Assembly (NCBI GenBank): GCA_016210295.1
Contig: JACQUM010000038.1
Location: forward strand, 1-24,006
DNA length: 24,006 nt
Direction of reading: 5' to 3'
Source: Chloroflexota bacterium
Lineage (GTDB): Bacteria; Chloroflexota; Dehalococcoidia; UBA6926; JACQUM01
Shown here piece after piece: positions 5,926 through 14,466 of the stretch. Numbering within the stretch: the first letter of the stretch is position 1; every line of letters starts with the position of its first letter. The notes beneath the pieces were generated by a model, which did no database searches, had not been told where the DNA came from, and saw only the letters and a program-made list of their open reading frames with translations. A program made the position numbers and the translations under genes.

Positions 5926-7044
5926 ATGGACGCCACTTCCTATTGGGTCGCTCTTCACCGCGTCCCGGGCATGGGGCGGGTGCGTTTCGCCGCTCTAGAG
6001 AGCCACTTCGGCGACCTCGCCGCCGCTTGGGGAGCCCCTCTCTCCGAGCTCCTGGCCGCCGGGCTGGACAGACGAACGGCGGAGGCCATCGTCTCCTCGC
6101 GGTCCCAGACCTCGCCAGAGGAGGAGCAGGCGAAGCTCGATAGACTGAACGTGCGGGCCCTCACCTGGCACGACGCCGCCTACCCTGCCCGCCTGAAGGA
6201 GATCTACGACGTTCCCCCCGTGCTCTACGTCCGCGGAGACCTGCGGCCGGAGGACGACCTCTCCGTCACCGTAGTGGGGACCCGTCGCCCTACCAGCTAC
6301 GGCCGCGAGGTGGCGGAAGAGTTCGCCGGGGATCTCACCCGGAACGGCGTCACCGTGGTCAGCGGCCTCGCCAAGGGGATCGACGGCGTGGCCCACCGCG
6401 CCGCCCTGGCAGCGGGAGGCAGGACCATCGCCGTTTTCGGCTGCGGCCTGGACGTGTTCTACCCCGCCGAGAACGCCTCCCTGGCTCGGGAGGTCGCAGA
6501 ACACGGGGCGCTGGTGAGCGACTATCCCCTCGGCACTCGTCCTCGCGCCGAGTTCTTTCCACGCCGGAACCGGATCCTCAGCGGCCTCTCCCTGGGCACG
6601 CTGGTGATCGAGGCGGACGAGAAAAGCGGGGCCCTCATCACCGCCCGGTTGGCGCTAGAGCAGGACCGCGAGGTCTTCGCCGTGCCGGGCAGCCTCTTGT
6701 CCCCGCCAAGCCGGGGGGCCAACCGTCTCATCCAGCGGGGAGAGGCAAAGCTCGTCACCAGAGTCCAGGATATCTTGGAGGAGCTGAACGTCACCGCTGT
6801 GGCAAGACAACTGGAGATGCCCGAGGTGGCCCATGGCCTGACCTCGGACCAGGCCACCCTCCTGCGCCTGCTGACAAGGCAGCCCACCCACATAGACGAG
6901 CTTTATCGCCAAGCGGGGATGCCCATGCCGCAGGTCACAAGCGCCCTCTCCCTCTTGGAGTTGAGCGGGTTCATCCGGCAGGTCGGCGGCATGCACTATG
7001 TTGTTACGCGGGAGGCCCAGGAGGCCTACAAGGTGGAAGCGTAG
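5926..7044 (+). CDS. dprA: DNA-processing protein DprA
   Basis: DprA loads RecA onto incoming single-stranded DNA during natural transformation. The 372-residue protein has an N-terminal helical SAM-like region (about 1-75). A Rossmann-type core follows, with VVGTRRPTSYG, VVSGLAKGIDGVAHRAAL, GCGLDVFYPAEN, and the segment from FPRRNRILSGLS through IEADEKSGALITARLALEQ to FAVPGS and GANRLIQRGEAKLV. A C-terminal winged-helix-like tail covers about 300-372. The ATG at 5926 has no clear ribosome site. A weak TTGACC (5886-5891) lies upstream without a convincing -10, so it may be read from the tRNA transcript. The gene is followed by topA after two bases. dprA alone does not show competence. Confidence 0.95.
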   Translation: MDATSYWVALHRVPGMGRVRFAALESHFGDLAAAWGAPLSELLAAGLDRRTAEAIVSSRSQTSPEEEQAKLDRLNVRALTWHDAAYPARLKEIYDVPPVLYVRGDLRPEDDLSVTVVGTRRPTSYGREVAEEFAGDLTRNGVTVVSGLAKGIDGVAHRAALAAGGRTIAVFGCGLDVFYPAENASLAREVAEHGALVSDYPLGTRPRAEFFPRRNRILSGLSLGTLVIEADEKSGALITARLALEQDREVFAVPGSLLSPPSRGANRLIQRGEAKLVTRVQDILEELNVTAVARQLEMPEVAHGLTSDQATLLRLLTRQPTHIDELYRQAGMPMPQVTSALSLLELSGFIRQVGGMHYVVTREAQEAYKVEA

Positions 7045-7046
7045 CG

Positions 7047-9209
7047 ATGGCGCAGAAGAAAACGACGAAGACGAGCCTGGTGGTCGTGGAGTCGCCGGCC
7101 AAGGCCAGGACCCTGAGCCGCATCCTCGGCAAGGGTTACGTGGTCATGGCCTCCATGGGCCACGTGCGCGACCTCCCGTCGAACGAGCTCGCCGTGAAGG
7201 TCGACGACGGGTTCACGCCTTCTTACCGGGTCCTGGACGCGAAGAGGAAGGTCGTCGCGGAGCTGCGAAAGGCAGCCGGCGACGCCTCTCTCATCTATCT
7301 TGCCACCGACCCGGACCGCGAGGGGGAGGCCATCTCCTGGCACATCACTCAGGCTGCGAAGATAGACCCTTCCGCCGCCCGACGCGTCGTGTTCCACGTG
7401 ATCACCGAGCAGGCTATCGCCCAAGCCTTTCGGGAGCCCCGCGCCATCGACATGAAGCTCGTCCAGTCCCAGCAGGCGCGGCGCATCCTCGACCGCCTCG
7501 TCGGCTATCTCCTCAGTCCCCTTCTCTGGAAGAAGGTCCGTCGCGGCCTCTCCGCCGGGCGCGTCCAGTCCGCCGCCCTGCGGCTCGTCGTCGACCGGGA
7601 GCGGGAGGTCGCGGCCTTCGTCCCCCAGGAGTACTGGACCATCGACGCCGACCTGGCTCCCACGGAAAGAGATGGAAGGGACAACCCCTTCTCCGCCCGA
7701 TTCCAGGGCCACCACGGCGCTCGGAAGAAGGCGGAGATCAAGGACCGCGACCACGCCGAGAGCCTTGTGGCCGACCTCAAGCCCGCCGCCTACATCGTCC
7801 AGGAGGTGAAGGAGCGCGAGAGCCCCCGGCGCCCCGCGCCACCCTTCATCACCTCCACCCTCCAGCAGGAGGCCTGGCGCAAGCTCCGCTTCAGCGCCAA
7901 GAGAACCATGGCTCTGGCCCAGCAGCTTTACGAGGGAATCTCGCTGGGCGGAGAGGGACCCGTGGGGCTCATCACCTATATGCGGACCGATTCCACTCAT
8001 ATGGCCCACGAGGCAGTCATGGAGATCCGCCACTTCGTCTCCGAGCGCTATGGGCCTGAGTATGTGCCTAACGCACCGCGCGCCTACACGAGGAAGGTGA
8101 AGGGCGCTCAAGAAGCCCACGAGGCCATCCGGCCCACCTCCATCCGCCGCGAGCCGGAGACTCTGAAGGCTCGCATCGGCGCCGACCAGCTCGCCCTCTA
8201 CCAGCTTGTCTGGCAACGGGCCCTCGCCTGCCAGATGGCCGACGCCCGTTTCGACCAGACGACCATCGACATCCTGGCGGAGCGCACCCCCTCCCGTGAG
8301 CGCTACGATCTCCGTGCCACCGGCTCCGTTCTTCGTTTCCCAGGCTACCTCACCATCTATCAGGAGGGCCAAGACGACCCAGCGGCGGAGGAGACGGAGG
8401 CCCGCCTCCCCCACCTGGAGAAGGAGCAATCGTTGGAACTCCTGGGGCTGCGCCCGCTCCAGCACTTCACCCAGCCGCCGCCCCGCTATACGGAAGCCTC
8501 CCTCGTGAAAGCCATGGAGGAGCGAGGCATCGGTCGGCCAAGCACCTACGCCCCCATCCTCTCCACCCTCCAGGATCGGTCGTACATTCTGAGAGAGCAG
8601 GGCCGCCTCCGCCCCTCCAGGCTGGGCATGGCCGTGACCGACCTCCTGAAAGCGCACTTCTCCGAGATCGTGGACCTCGACTTCACATCCACCATGGAGG
8701 AGGAGATGGACGAGATCGCCCGGGGAGAGCGAGAGTGGGTGCCCGTCCTTCAAGATTTCTACACGCCCTTCGCCCGCGACCTCAAGAGGGCGGAGACCGA
8801 GATGCCCCGGGTCCGCGACATCGACGAGCCCACGGACGAGGTCTGCCCGACCTGCGGACGCCCCATGGTGATCAAGACAGGCCGCTTCGGGCGCTTCCTC
8901 TCCTGCTCGGGTTTCCCTGAGTGCCGCACCAGCAAACCCCTGGTCCAGAAGACGGGGGCGCTGTGTCCTCGGTGCGGTGGCGACCTCGTTCCCCGGCGCT
9001 CCCGCAAAGGGGGCCGGACTTTCTACGGCTGCTCCAACTACCCCACGTGCAACTTCCTCGTCAACGAGCGGCCTCTCCCCCAGCCCTGCCCCACCTGCGG
9101 CAGCCTCCTCGTCGCCCGGGGCCGCGACCGCGCCAAGTGCACAGCCTGCGATTTCATCGGCCCCCGCGCCGAGGCCGAAGAGCGAGAAGCGGCGGAGGTG
9201 AGCGTCTAA
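7047..9209 (+). CDS. topA: DNA topoisomerase I
   Basis: This type IA topoisomerase relaxes negative supercoils through a 5'-phosphotyrosine intermediate. The 720-residue protein opens with the Toprim domain (VVVESPAKARTLSRILG, MGHVRDLP, and the metal site in ATDPDREGEAISWH at about residue 90). The catalytic Tyr311 sits in GLITYMRTDSTHMA. ERGIGRPSTYAPIL and the later domains follow. The C-terminus has three C4 zinc-ribbon repeats, each starting CPTCG or CPRCG (about residues 600-705). The length is at the shorter end of bacterial TopA, in line with three ribbons. The ATG at 7047 lies two bases after the dprA stop, with AGGTGG upstream, so the two are very probably co-transcribed. Confidence 0.97.
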   Translation: MAQKKTTKTSLVVVESPAKARTLSRILGKGYVVMASMGHVRDLPSNELAVKVDDGFTPSYRVLDAKRKVVAELRKAAGDASLIYLATDPDREGEAISWHITQAAKIDPSAARRVVFHVITEQAIAQAFREPRAIDMKLVQSQQARRILDRLVGYLLSPLLWKKVRRGLSAGRVQSAALRLVVDREREVAAFVPQEYWTIDADLAPTERDGRDNPFSARFQGHHGARKKAEIKDRDHAESLVADLKPAAYIVQEVKERESPRRPAPPFITSTLQQEAWRKLRFSAKRTMALAQQLYEGISLGGEGPVGLITYMRTDSTHMAHEAVMEIRHFVSERYGPEYVPNAPRAYTRKVKGAQEAHEAIRPTSIRREPETLKARIGADQLALYQLVWQRALACQMADARFDQTTIDILAERTPSRERYDLRATGSVLRFPGYLTIYQEGQDDPAAEETEARLPHLEKEQSLELLGLRPLQHFTQPPPRYTEASLVKAMEERGIGRPSTYAPILSTLQDRSYILREQGRLRPSRLGMAVTDLLKAHFSEIVDLDFTSTMEEEMDEIARGEREWVPVLQDFYTPFARDLKRAETEMPRVRDIDEPTDEVCPTCGRPMVIKTGRFGRFLSCSGFPECRTSKPLVQKTGALCPRCGGDLVPRRSRKGGRTFYGCSNYPTCNFLVNERPLPQPCPTCGSLLVARGRDRAKCTACDFIGPRAEAEEREAAEVSV

Positions 9210-9252
9210 GAGAGTATCCCCGCCGGCTTCCTGGCGAAGAAGGGCCTGGTAT

Positions 9253-10227
9253 ATGATTCCCACCGATCCCTGGTCGCCTCTCCTCAATCGCTTTCTCAGG
9301 AATCTTCGCGGGGCGAAGAGTGCCTCGCTCTACACCGTTCGCAACTATAGGAGCGACCTGGGCACCTTCCTCGCTTTCCTGAAAGGGCGAGACCTCTCCC
9401 ATCCCATCCAGGTCACCCCCCGGACGGTGGAGGCATACCTCTACCTTCTGGCGGAAAGAAAGTTCGCCCGACGCAGCGTCGCCCGGAAGATGTCCGCCCT
9501 CCGCTCCTTCTGGCGCTTCCTGGCCCGCCAGGGAGTGATCGCCAACGCGGACGCTGTGACGCGGGTCCCCTCGCCGAAGCTGGGGCGTCCGCTTCCCAGC
9601 TTCCTCTCTGAGGCGGAGGCCCGGCGTCTGGTGGAGGCGCCCGTCGCGTGGCTGGAATCCGATGCGAGCGCCGTCACTCCTCGGCGTCGGGCGCTCGCGC
9701 TGCGCGATCGGGCCATCCTGGAGCTCCTGTACGCCAGCGGCCTTCGCGTCTCCGAAGCCGCTTCCCTGGACCTCCGTCAACTCGACATGCCTCGCCAATC
9801 CCTGCGCGTCTGGGGCAAGGGCGGCAAGCAGCGCGAGGGCCTCTTCGGAGAGCCGTGCCGAGACGCTCTGGAGCAGTACCTTCGGGAGAGCCGTCCTAAG
9901 TTGATGGGCTCCAGCATGAACGATGTCTTGTTCCTCAACCATCGCGGCGCCCGGCTGACTCCCCGCAGCATCCAGGGGGTCGTCTCCTCCTGGGCCCGGC
10001 GGACCGGCATCTCCGTCTCCACCCACCCCCACACCATGCGCCACAGCTTCGCCACGCACCTCCTCGATGGCGGCGCCGACCTCCGGGAGGTCCAGGAGCT
10101 TCTGGGGCACGTCAGCGTCCAGACCACGGAGATCTACACGCACGTCACCCTCGCTCAGGCTAAGGCCGTCTATGGGCGCGCCCACCCCGGCATGCGCCGC
10201 GGGATCACCAAAGAGGACGCGAGGTGA
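9253..10227 (+). CDS. xerC: Tyrosine recombinase, XerC/XerD type
   Basis: Xer recombinases resolve chromosome dimers at dif. The 324-residue protein has the N-terminal SAM-like core-binding domain (about 8-95) and the catalytic domain (about 115-310). The full active-site set is visible: Arg165 (SGLRVSE), Lys189 (WGKGGKQRE), His260 and Arg263 (HPHTMRHSFATHLL), His286 (LLGHVSV) and Tyr295 (TTEIYTHV). The position after topA matches the dprA-topA-xerC order seen in many bacteria, which favours the housekeeping enzyme over a phage integrase. XerC versus XerD cannot be decided here. The stop codon overlaps the start of the ABC ATPase by one base (TGATG). Confidence 0.92.
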   Translation: MIPTDPWSPLLNRFLRNLRGAKSASLYTVRNYRSDLGTFLAFLKGRDLSHPIQVTPRTVEAYLYLLAERKFARRSVARKMSALRSFWRFLARQGVIANADAVTRVPSPKLGRPLPSFLSEAEARRLVEAPVAWLESDASAVTPRRRALALRDRAILELLYASGLRVSEAASLDLRQLDMPRQSLRVWGKGGKQREGLFGEPCRDALEQYLRESRPKLMGSSMNDVLFLNHRGARLTPRSIQGVVSSWARRTGISVSTHPHTMRHSFATHLLDGGADLREVQELLGHVSVQTTEIYTHVTLAQAKAVYGRAHPGMRRGITKEDAR

Positions 10228-11129
10228 TGAACGGGGCGGTCCAGACCGAAAACCTGGTCAAGTTCTACGGGCGCCATCAGGCCCTCGACGGTGTCAGTCT
10301 GGCCGTCGCGGAGGGCGAGGTGTTCGGCTATCTCGGACCCAACGGGGCCGGCAAGACGACGACCATCCGTGTCCTTCTCGACTTCATCCGGCCCACCGGC
10401 GGCACGGCCTTGGTCTTTGGACTGGACGCTCGCCGTTCCAGTCGTGAGATCCGGCGGCGCGTCGGCTACCTCCCGGGGGACCTCGTCCTCTATGAAAACC
10501 TCACCGGTCAGGAGCTGCTCACCTACGCGGCCAATCTGCGCGGAGGGGTGGACTGGCGGTTCGCGCAGCGCCTGGCCGAACGCCTGGAGTGCGACCTCTC
10601 CAAGCGGATACACTCCCTTTCGCACGGCAACAAGCAGAAGGTGGGCCTTCTCCTGGCCTTCATGAGCCGGCCCGAGCTCGTCATCTTGGACGAGCCGACC
10701 ACGGGGCTCGATCCACTGGGGCAGCACGAGTTCTACCGCCTCGTCCAGGAGGTCAAGGCAGAGGGGCGCACCGTCTTCCTCTCTTCCCACAACCTGCCCG
10801 AGGTGGAGAGGGTCTGTGACCGCGTGGCCATCGTCCGGGAGGGGAAGCTGGTAGCGGTGGAGAGTGTAACAACTCTGAAGGCACACCTCCTGCGCCGCCT
10901 GGAGCTCCAGTTCGCCGCACCGGTGCCTCCAGATGTCTTCTCGGGCGTGGCGGGCGTTCGCGACGTGACGGTGGAGAACAGCAGGCTTCGTTGCACCGTC
11001 ATGGGCTCCCTGGATTCCCTGATCAAGACCGCCGCCCGGTTCGAGGTCGTGAACGTGATCAGCCAGGAACCCACGCTGGAGGAGGTCTTCCTGTCCTACT
11101 ACGGCGGAGGCAGGGGAGATGCTTCGTAA
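10227..11129 (+). CDS. ABC transporter ATP-binding protein
   Basis: This is the ATPase of an ABC-2-type exporter, about 300 residues long. It shows Walker A (GPNGAGKTTT), the Q-loop region VGYLPGDLVLYENLTG, the signature LSHGNKQKVGLL, Walker B (LVILDEPTTGLD) and the switch-region His (SSHNLPEVE). A C-terminal extension of about 85 residues ends with TLEEVFLSYYGG, the tail common to DrrA/CcmA-like ATPases. The signature reads LSHGN rather than LSGGQ, a variant found in this exporter group. I chose ATG 10227, which overlaps the xerC stop by one base; GTG 10224 would add one residue. The 3' end overlaps the permease by 11 bases, so the two form one unit. The substrate is unknown. Confidence 0.93.
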   Translation: MNGAVQTENLVKFYGRHQALDGVSLAVAEGEVFGYLGPNGAGKTTTIRVLLDFIRPTGGTALVFGLDARRSSREIRRRVGYLPGDLVLYENLTGQELLTYAANLRGGVDWRFAQRLAERLECDLSKRIHSLSHGNKQKVGLLLAFMSRPELVILDEPTTGLDPLGQHEFYRLVQEVKAEGRTVFLSSHNLPEVERVCDRVAIVREGKLVAVESVTTLKAHLLRRLELQFAAPVPPDVFSGVAGVRDVTVENSRLRCTVMGSLDSLIKTAARFEVVNVISQEPTLEEVFLSYYGGGRGDAS

Positions 11130-11922
11130 CGTCTTCTGGAAGAGCCTGCGCGACCAGCGGCGTGCCCTGGCGTGGTGGGGAATAGGCCTCGTGCTTCTTG
11201 CCGTCACGACTTTGCTTTTCTACCCCGCCATCCGCGACTCTCAGGAGCTGATCCAGCAGGCCATGCAGGCGTTTCCCAAGGAGCTCCTGGCCATCTTCGC
11301 CGGCGAGGTAACCGACATCGCCTCTCCGGTGGGCTTCCTCAATACTCAACTCTTCTTCTTTATGGCTCCCCTGCTGTTCCTGGCCTTCGCCATCGCGTTT
11401 GGGAGCGGCGCCATCGCCGGAGAGGAGGAGCGGGGCACCCTGGACCTGCTCCTCGCCAACCCGGTGGCCCGCCGGCGGGTTGTGGTGGAGAAGTTTGCCG
11501 CCATGGTCGTCGCCACCATTGCCCTGGCCACGACCTTCTGGGCGGGCCTGACGGTGGGGAGCAAGGCCGTCGGGATGGAGATAAACGTCGTGCGACTGGC
11601 AGAGATGACGGTGAGCCTGGCTCTCCTGGGCCTCGTCTTTGGCTCTCTGGCCTTGGCTTTCGGCGCCGCCCGGGGCAACTCGGGGTTGAGCATCGGAGTG
11701 GCCAGCGCCTTGGGAGTAGCCTTCTATTTCGCCAACGCCCTTGCGCCTGCCGTGGAGGCCCTGGAGCCGCTCAGGAATTTTTCGCCCTTCTACTACTACA
11801 TCGGCGCCGACCCGCTGACGAACGGGCTGAACCTCGCCCACGCAGGCGTCCTGGCGGGGCTGTCGGTGCTCCTACTGATTGTGGCTCTTGTGACCTTCGA
11901 GAGGCGTGACCTGCGCGTATAA
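11119..11922 (+). CDS. ABC-2 type transporter permease
   Basis: This 267-residue protein is the membrane partner of the preceding ATPase. A short cytoplasmic start (MLRNVFWKSLRDQRRA) is followed by about six hydrophobic segments, near residues 18-36, 75-95, 130-150, 165-185, 192-212 and 240-260. The motif GEEERGTLDLLLANPVARRR between the second and third segments is the typical cytoplasmic loop of ABC-2 permeases. The start is ATG 11119, with GGGGAG directly upstream, and lies inside the last codons of the ATPase. Related pairs export drugs, lipids or antibiotics; nothing here identifies the cargo. Confidence 0.9.
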   Translation: MLRNVFWKSLRDQRRALAWWGIGLVLLAVTTLLFYPAIRDSQELIQQAMQAFPKELLAIFAGEVTDIASPVGFLNTQLFFFMAPLLFLAFAIAFGSGAIAGEEERGTLDLLLANPVARRRVVVEKFAAMVVATIALATTFWAGLTVGSKAVGMEINVVRLAEMTVSLALLGLVFGSLALAFGAARGNSGLSIGVASALGVAFYFANALAPAVEALEPLRNFSPFYYYIGADPLTNGLNLAHAGVLAGLSVLLLIVALVTFERRDLRV

Positions 11923-11970
11923 CGAGCGTGGCTGTGTGCACCTCCACTCCTCCTCTTCTCGCCCCCTTCC

Positions 11971-12090
11971 GCCCTGAGCCTGTCAAAAGAGAGTGCAGGG
12001 GCATTGCCCCTGCCGGGGGCCTGGGGGTGTCCCCTAGCTTCTTAGTTTCTTCCCCCTCTCCATTTCCAAGGGAGAGGGGGACAGGGGTTG
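11971..12090 (+). repeat. Diverged intergenic palindromic repeat, copy C
   Basis: This lies in the 277-base gap between the permease and aroQ. It starts with CCTGAGCCTGTCAAAAGAG, and GGCTGTCAAAAAGAC also occurs at about 583-597. It then has a 9-bp hairpin GCAGGGGCA/TGCCCCTGC (11995-12013). The following block (12015-12035), GGGGGCCTGGGGGTGTCCCC and on, matches 4600-4620 of copy B at 18 of 21 bases. A 10-bp stem CCCCCTCTCC/GGAGAGGGGG (12052-12061 with 12071-12080) sits where copies A and B have their central palindrome. Terminal repeats are not clear, so this may be a decayed or composite relative. No gene is visible in the gap. Confidence 0.5.
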
Positions 12091-12168
12091 AGAGTTCCAG
12101 AATCCACTCTAGAGGCGATGTGGAGCGCGAACAGGTCGCTGCCCTAGCGCCTTCCGTATCCAGGCTGC

Positions 12169-12174
12169 TACAAT
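12169..12174 (+). promoter_or_regulatory. Possible -10 box for aroQ operon
   Basis: TACAAT at 12169-12174 lies 25 bases before the aroQ ATG, which would leave a leader of about 20 bases. I see no acceptable -35 at the usual distance. The call rests on position and one hexamer. Confidence 0.35.
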
Positions 12175-12199
12175 AGCCAGGGCTCTCTCTGGACGCATC

Positions 12200-12652
12200 A
12201 TGAAGCTTCTTCTTCTCAACGGTCCCAACCTCAACCGCCTCGGCCAGCGCGACCCCGCCCAATACGGGCGGCAGACCCTGGCGGAGATAGTCTCCCTCGT
12301 GGAGCGACGCGCGCGCGAGCTCGGTGTGGAGATCGTCGCCGCCCAGGCCAACGGGGAAGGCCAGCTCGTCGACCTCGTGCAGAAGCACGCCTCGGACGTC
12401 CAGGGGATCATCGTCAACCCCGGCGCCCTGACCCACTACGGCTACAGCCTCCGCGACGCCCTAGCCGACACGGGTCTCCCCGTCGTGGAGGTCCACCTCT
12501 CCAACGTCTACGCCCGGGAGGAGTGGCGACAGAGGAGCGTCATCGCTCCCATCGCCCGGGGCAAGATCAGCGGCCTCGGCTGGCGGGGCTACCTCTTCGC
12601 CCTGGAATACCTGGTCAACGACCTCCACCCCGTCGAGGGAAACCGCCCGTGA
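12200..12652 (+). CDS. aroQ: Type II 3-dehydroquinate dehydratase
   Basis: AroQ removes water from 3-dehydroquinate in the shikimate pathway. At 150 residues it has the usual length for the dodecameric type II enzyme. Visible motifs are NGPNLNRLGQRDPAQYG with the catalytic Arg and Tyr, the substrate-binding VNPGALTHYGYSLRDAL, and EVHLSNVYAREEWR with the catalytic His. QANGEGQLVD stands where many relatives have QSNHEGxLVD, a change outside the catalytic set. The stop TGA overlaps the next start (GTGA, 12649-12652), which points to translational coupling with the M24 peptidase. The gene order aroQ-peptidase-efp is common in several phyla. Confidence 0.95.
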   Translation: MKLLLLNGPNLNRLGQRDPAQYGRQTLAEIVSLVERRARELGVEIVAAQANGEGQLVDLVQKHASDVQGIIVNPGALTHYGYSLRDALADTGLPVVEVHLSNVYAREEWRQRSVIAPIARGKISGLGWRGYLFALEYLVNDLHPVEGNRP

Positions 12653-13740
12653 CCACCCGCCTGGAGCGTCTCAGCGCCCGCGTGGCCGATGCCGGCCTGG
12701 ACGCCCTCATCGTCTCCCAGCCGGAGAACCGGCGGTACCTCAGCGGCTTCACCGGCTCCTCGGGCTGGCTCCTCATCTCCCCCGACAAGGCCCTCCTGGC
12801 GACCGATTCTCGGTACACGGAGCAGGCGGGGCATCAGGCGCCCGCCTTTCAGGTGGTCCAGGTCAGCGGCGATCTGGCTCGATGGCTGCCGGACCTCGTC
12901 GCCCAACTCAAGCCTGCCACCCGCATCGGCTTCGAGGCCGCCGACCTACCCCACGCCTCCTACAAGCACTGGACCGAGTCCCTCAGCTCCAAGAGCGCTG
13001 GAGTCCAGCTTCTCCCCACCGAGGACCTCGTCGAGCCCCTGCGCATGGTCAAGGAGCCCGAAGAGCGCGAGGCTATCCTGCAGGCCGTCCGCCGGGCCGA
13101 TGCCGCCATGGACGCCATCGTTCCGACCATCGAGCCCGGGATGACAGAGCGGCAGGTAGCCTGGCGGCTGGAGGAGCACATGCGCGAGCACGGCGCCGAG
13201 GCCGTCTCTTTCGAGACCATCGTCGCCGCCGGTCCCAACGGCGCCATGGCCCACCACCGCCCCGACGATACCCTCCTTCAGGAAGGTCAGCCCATCGTCA
13301 TCGATATGGGGGCCCGGGTGGACGGCTACTGCTCCGATCTCACCCGGACCGTCCTCCTGGGCAGGCCCGACGACACGTTCAAACGCATCTACGACACCGT
13401 TCTCAGCGCCCAGCTCACCGCCATCGCCACCCTGCGCTCCGGCATGACCGGCGACCAGGGGGACGCCCTCGCCCGCTCCCTCATCGAGAAGGCTAGCTAC
13501 GGCGATAAGTTCGGGCACAGCCTCGGCCACGGCGTCGGTCTCGCCATCCACGAGCCGCCTCGCCTCGGCAAAGGTTCCCCTCACCCTCTCCAGGACGACA
13601 TGGTCTTCACCGTGGAGCCCGGTATCTACATCACGGGCTGGGGCGGCGTCCGCATCGAAGACGTGGTCGAGCTGGCCAAAGGCTCCGCTGTCGTCCTCAG
13701 CACGGCGCGGAAGCGAGACACCGTGAGGAGTTCCCTATGA
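12649..13740 (+). CDS. M24 family aminopeptidase (Xaa-Pro peptidase type)
   Basis: This metallopeptidase cleaves an N-terminal residue next to proline. The 363-residue protein has an N-terminal creatinase-like domain (to about 130; RRYLSGFTGSSGWLL) and a pita-bread catalytic domain. All five metal ligands are recognisable: Asp in VIDMGA, Asp in CSDLTRT, His in SLGHGVGLAIHEPP, Glu in TVEPGIY and Glu in VRIEDVV. I chose GTG 12649, which overlaps the aroQ stop by four bases with GAGGGA nine bases upstream. The frame stays open further upstream (to 12523), but only inside aroQ. The stop overlaps efp by four bases (ATGA), so the three genes form a tightly coupled operon. Confidence 0.92.
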   Translation: MTTRLERLSARVADAGLDALIVSQPENRRYLSGFTGSSGWLLISPDKALLATDSRYTEQAGHQAPAFQVVQVSGDLARWLPDLVAQLKPATRIGFEAADLPHASYKHWTESLSSKSAGVQLLPTEDLVEPLRMVKEPEEREAILQAVRRADAAMDAIVPTIEPGMTERQVAWRLEEHMREHGAEAVSFETIVAAGPNGAMAHHRPDDTLLQEGQPIVIDMGARVDGYCSDLTRTVLLGRPDDTFKRIYDTVLSAQLTAIATLRSGMTGDQGDALARSLIEKASYGDKFGHSLGHGVGLAIHEPPRLGKGSPHPLQDDMVFTVEPGIYITGWGGVRIEDVVELAKGSAVVLSTARKRDTVRSSL

Positions 13741-14294
13741 TCGAGACTGGCGATCTCAAAAGGGGCGTGACCATCGAGGTGGACGGCACTCTTTATCAGG
13801 TGCTGGACTTCCAGCACATCAAGCTGGGCAGGGGCTCTGCCCAAGTCCGAATGAAGCTTCGCGACGTCAAGGGTGGCCATACCATCGAGCGGGCCTTCCA
13901 GGCGGGGACCCGGTTCCCTCGCGTCACCCTGGAGAAGCGCACCGTCCAGTACCTGTACAGCGAAGGCTCTCTCTACTACTTCATGGACACCGCCAGCTTC
14001 GAGCAGTTCCCCGTCCAAGAGGGCCAGCTAGGCGACGCCCCCCAGTACCTCACCGACGGGCTGGAGGTGAGCCTGGTCTTCTACGAAGGCGACCCCATCG
14101 GCGTGGAGCTCCCGAACAGCGTCGTCCTCACCGTGACCGAGACGGCTCCCGGCTTCCGCGGCGACACCGCCGTCAGCGGCACGAAACCCGCCACGACGAA
14201 CACCGGCCATGCCGTCCAAGTACCTCTCTTCGTCGGGGTCGGTCAGAAGGTCCAGGTGGACACCCGCACGGGACAGTACATCGGCCGCGCCTAA
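13737..14294 (+). CDS. efp: Elongation factor P
   Basis: EF-P binds ribosomes stalled on polyproline stretches and promotes peptide bond formation. The 185-residue protein shows the KOW-like N-terminal domain, the central OB domain (LYYFMDTASFEQF) and the C-terminal OB domain with the conserved tail GTKPATTNTGHAVQVPLFV...VDTRTGQYIGR. At the tip of domain I, IKLGRGSAQVR places Arg at position 32. Many EF-P carry Lys there, while the Arg32 type is rhamnosylated by EarP in some proteobacteria. No EarP-like or YjeA/EpmA-like gene is visible nearby, so the modification state is open. The start ATG overlaps the peptidase stop. Polyproline runs in the lipoprotein of this window (PPPTPTP) fit a need for EF-P. 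Confidence 0.97.
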   Translation: MIETGDLKRGVTIEVDGTLYQVLDFQHIKLGRGSAQVRMKLRDVKGGHTIERAFQAGTRFPRVTLEKRTVQYLYSEGSLYYFMDTASFEQFPVQEGQLGDAPQYLTDGLEVSLVFYEGDPIGVELPNSVVLTVTETAPGFRGDTAVSGTKPATTNTGHAVQVPLFVGVGQKVQVDTRTGQYIGRA

Positions 14295-14365
14295 CGCTTC
14301 GGTTAGCACCTTCGGGGCCTCCGGCAAGGCGCCTTCACCCCAGAGACTCCTCTTCGCCCTGCAGC

Positions 14366-14426
14366 GTTCAGGGCTTTTTCAGCTGTTCAGACATCGTGTT
14401 CAGGCTTCGTTCAACTGGGCCGTTCA
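14366..14426 (+). promoter_or_regulatory. Tandem GTTCA array upstream of nirK (candidate operator)
   Basis: Five GTTCA pentamers in the same orientation start at 14366, 14385, 14398, 14409 and 14422. A sixth, degenerate TTTCA lies at 14377. Spacings are 11, 8, 13, 11 and 13 bases, close to one helix turn. Tandem direct repeats at 11-bp pitch are what OmpR/PhoB-family response regulators bind, and Streptomyces PhoP boxes contain a GTTCA core. The array ends 40 bases before the nirK start codon. Function is inferred. Confidence 0.45.
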
Positions 14427-14466
14427 CACTACCTTTTAGGACTAAACCACCAGATGGGAGGGAACG

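Noticed and set aside
7026..9287. A 753-codon open frame on the minus strand opposite topA
   Set aside because: It is a mirror of the GC-rich topA codons: low-complexity Gly/Leu/Asp-rich sequence with no domain, fully overlapping a gene with every TopA motif.
9253..10227. Phage or integron integrase marking a mobile element
   Set aside because: The gene lies in a dprA-topA operon with housekeeping GC and typical Xer length, and no attachment sites or phage genes are nearby.
14366..14426. CRISPR or tandem-repeat array
   Set aside because: The repeat unit is only 5 bases with uneven spacing; operator-like direct repeats fit better.
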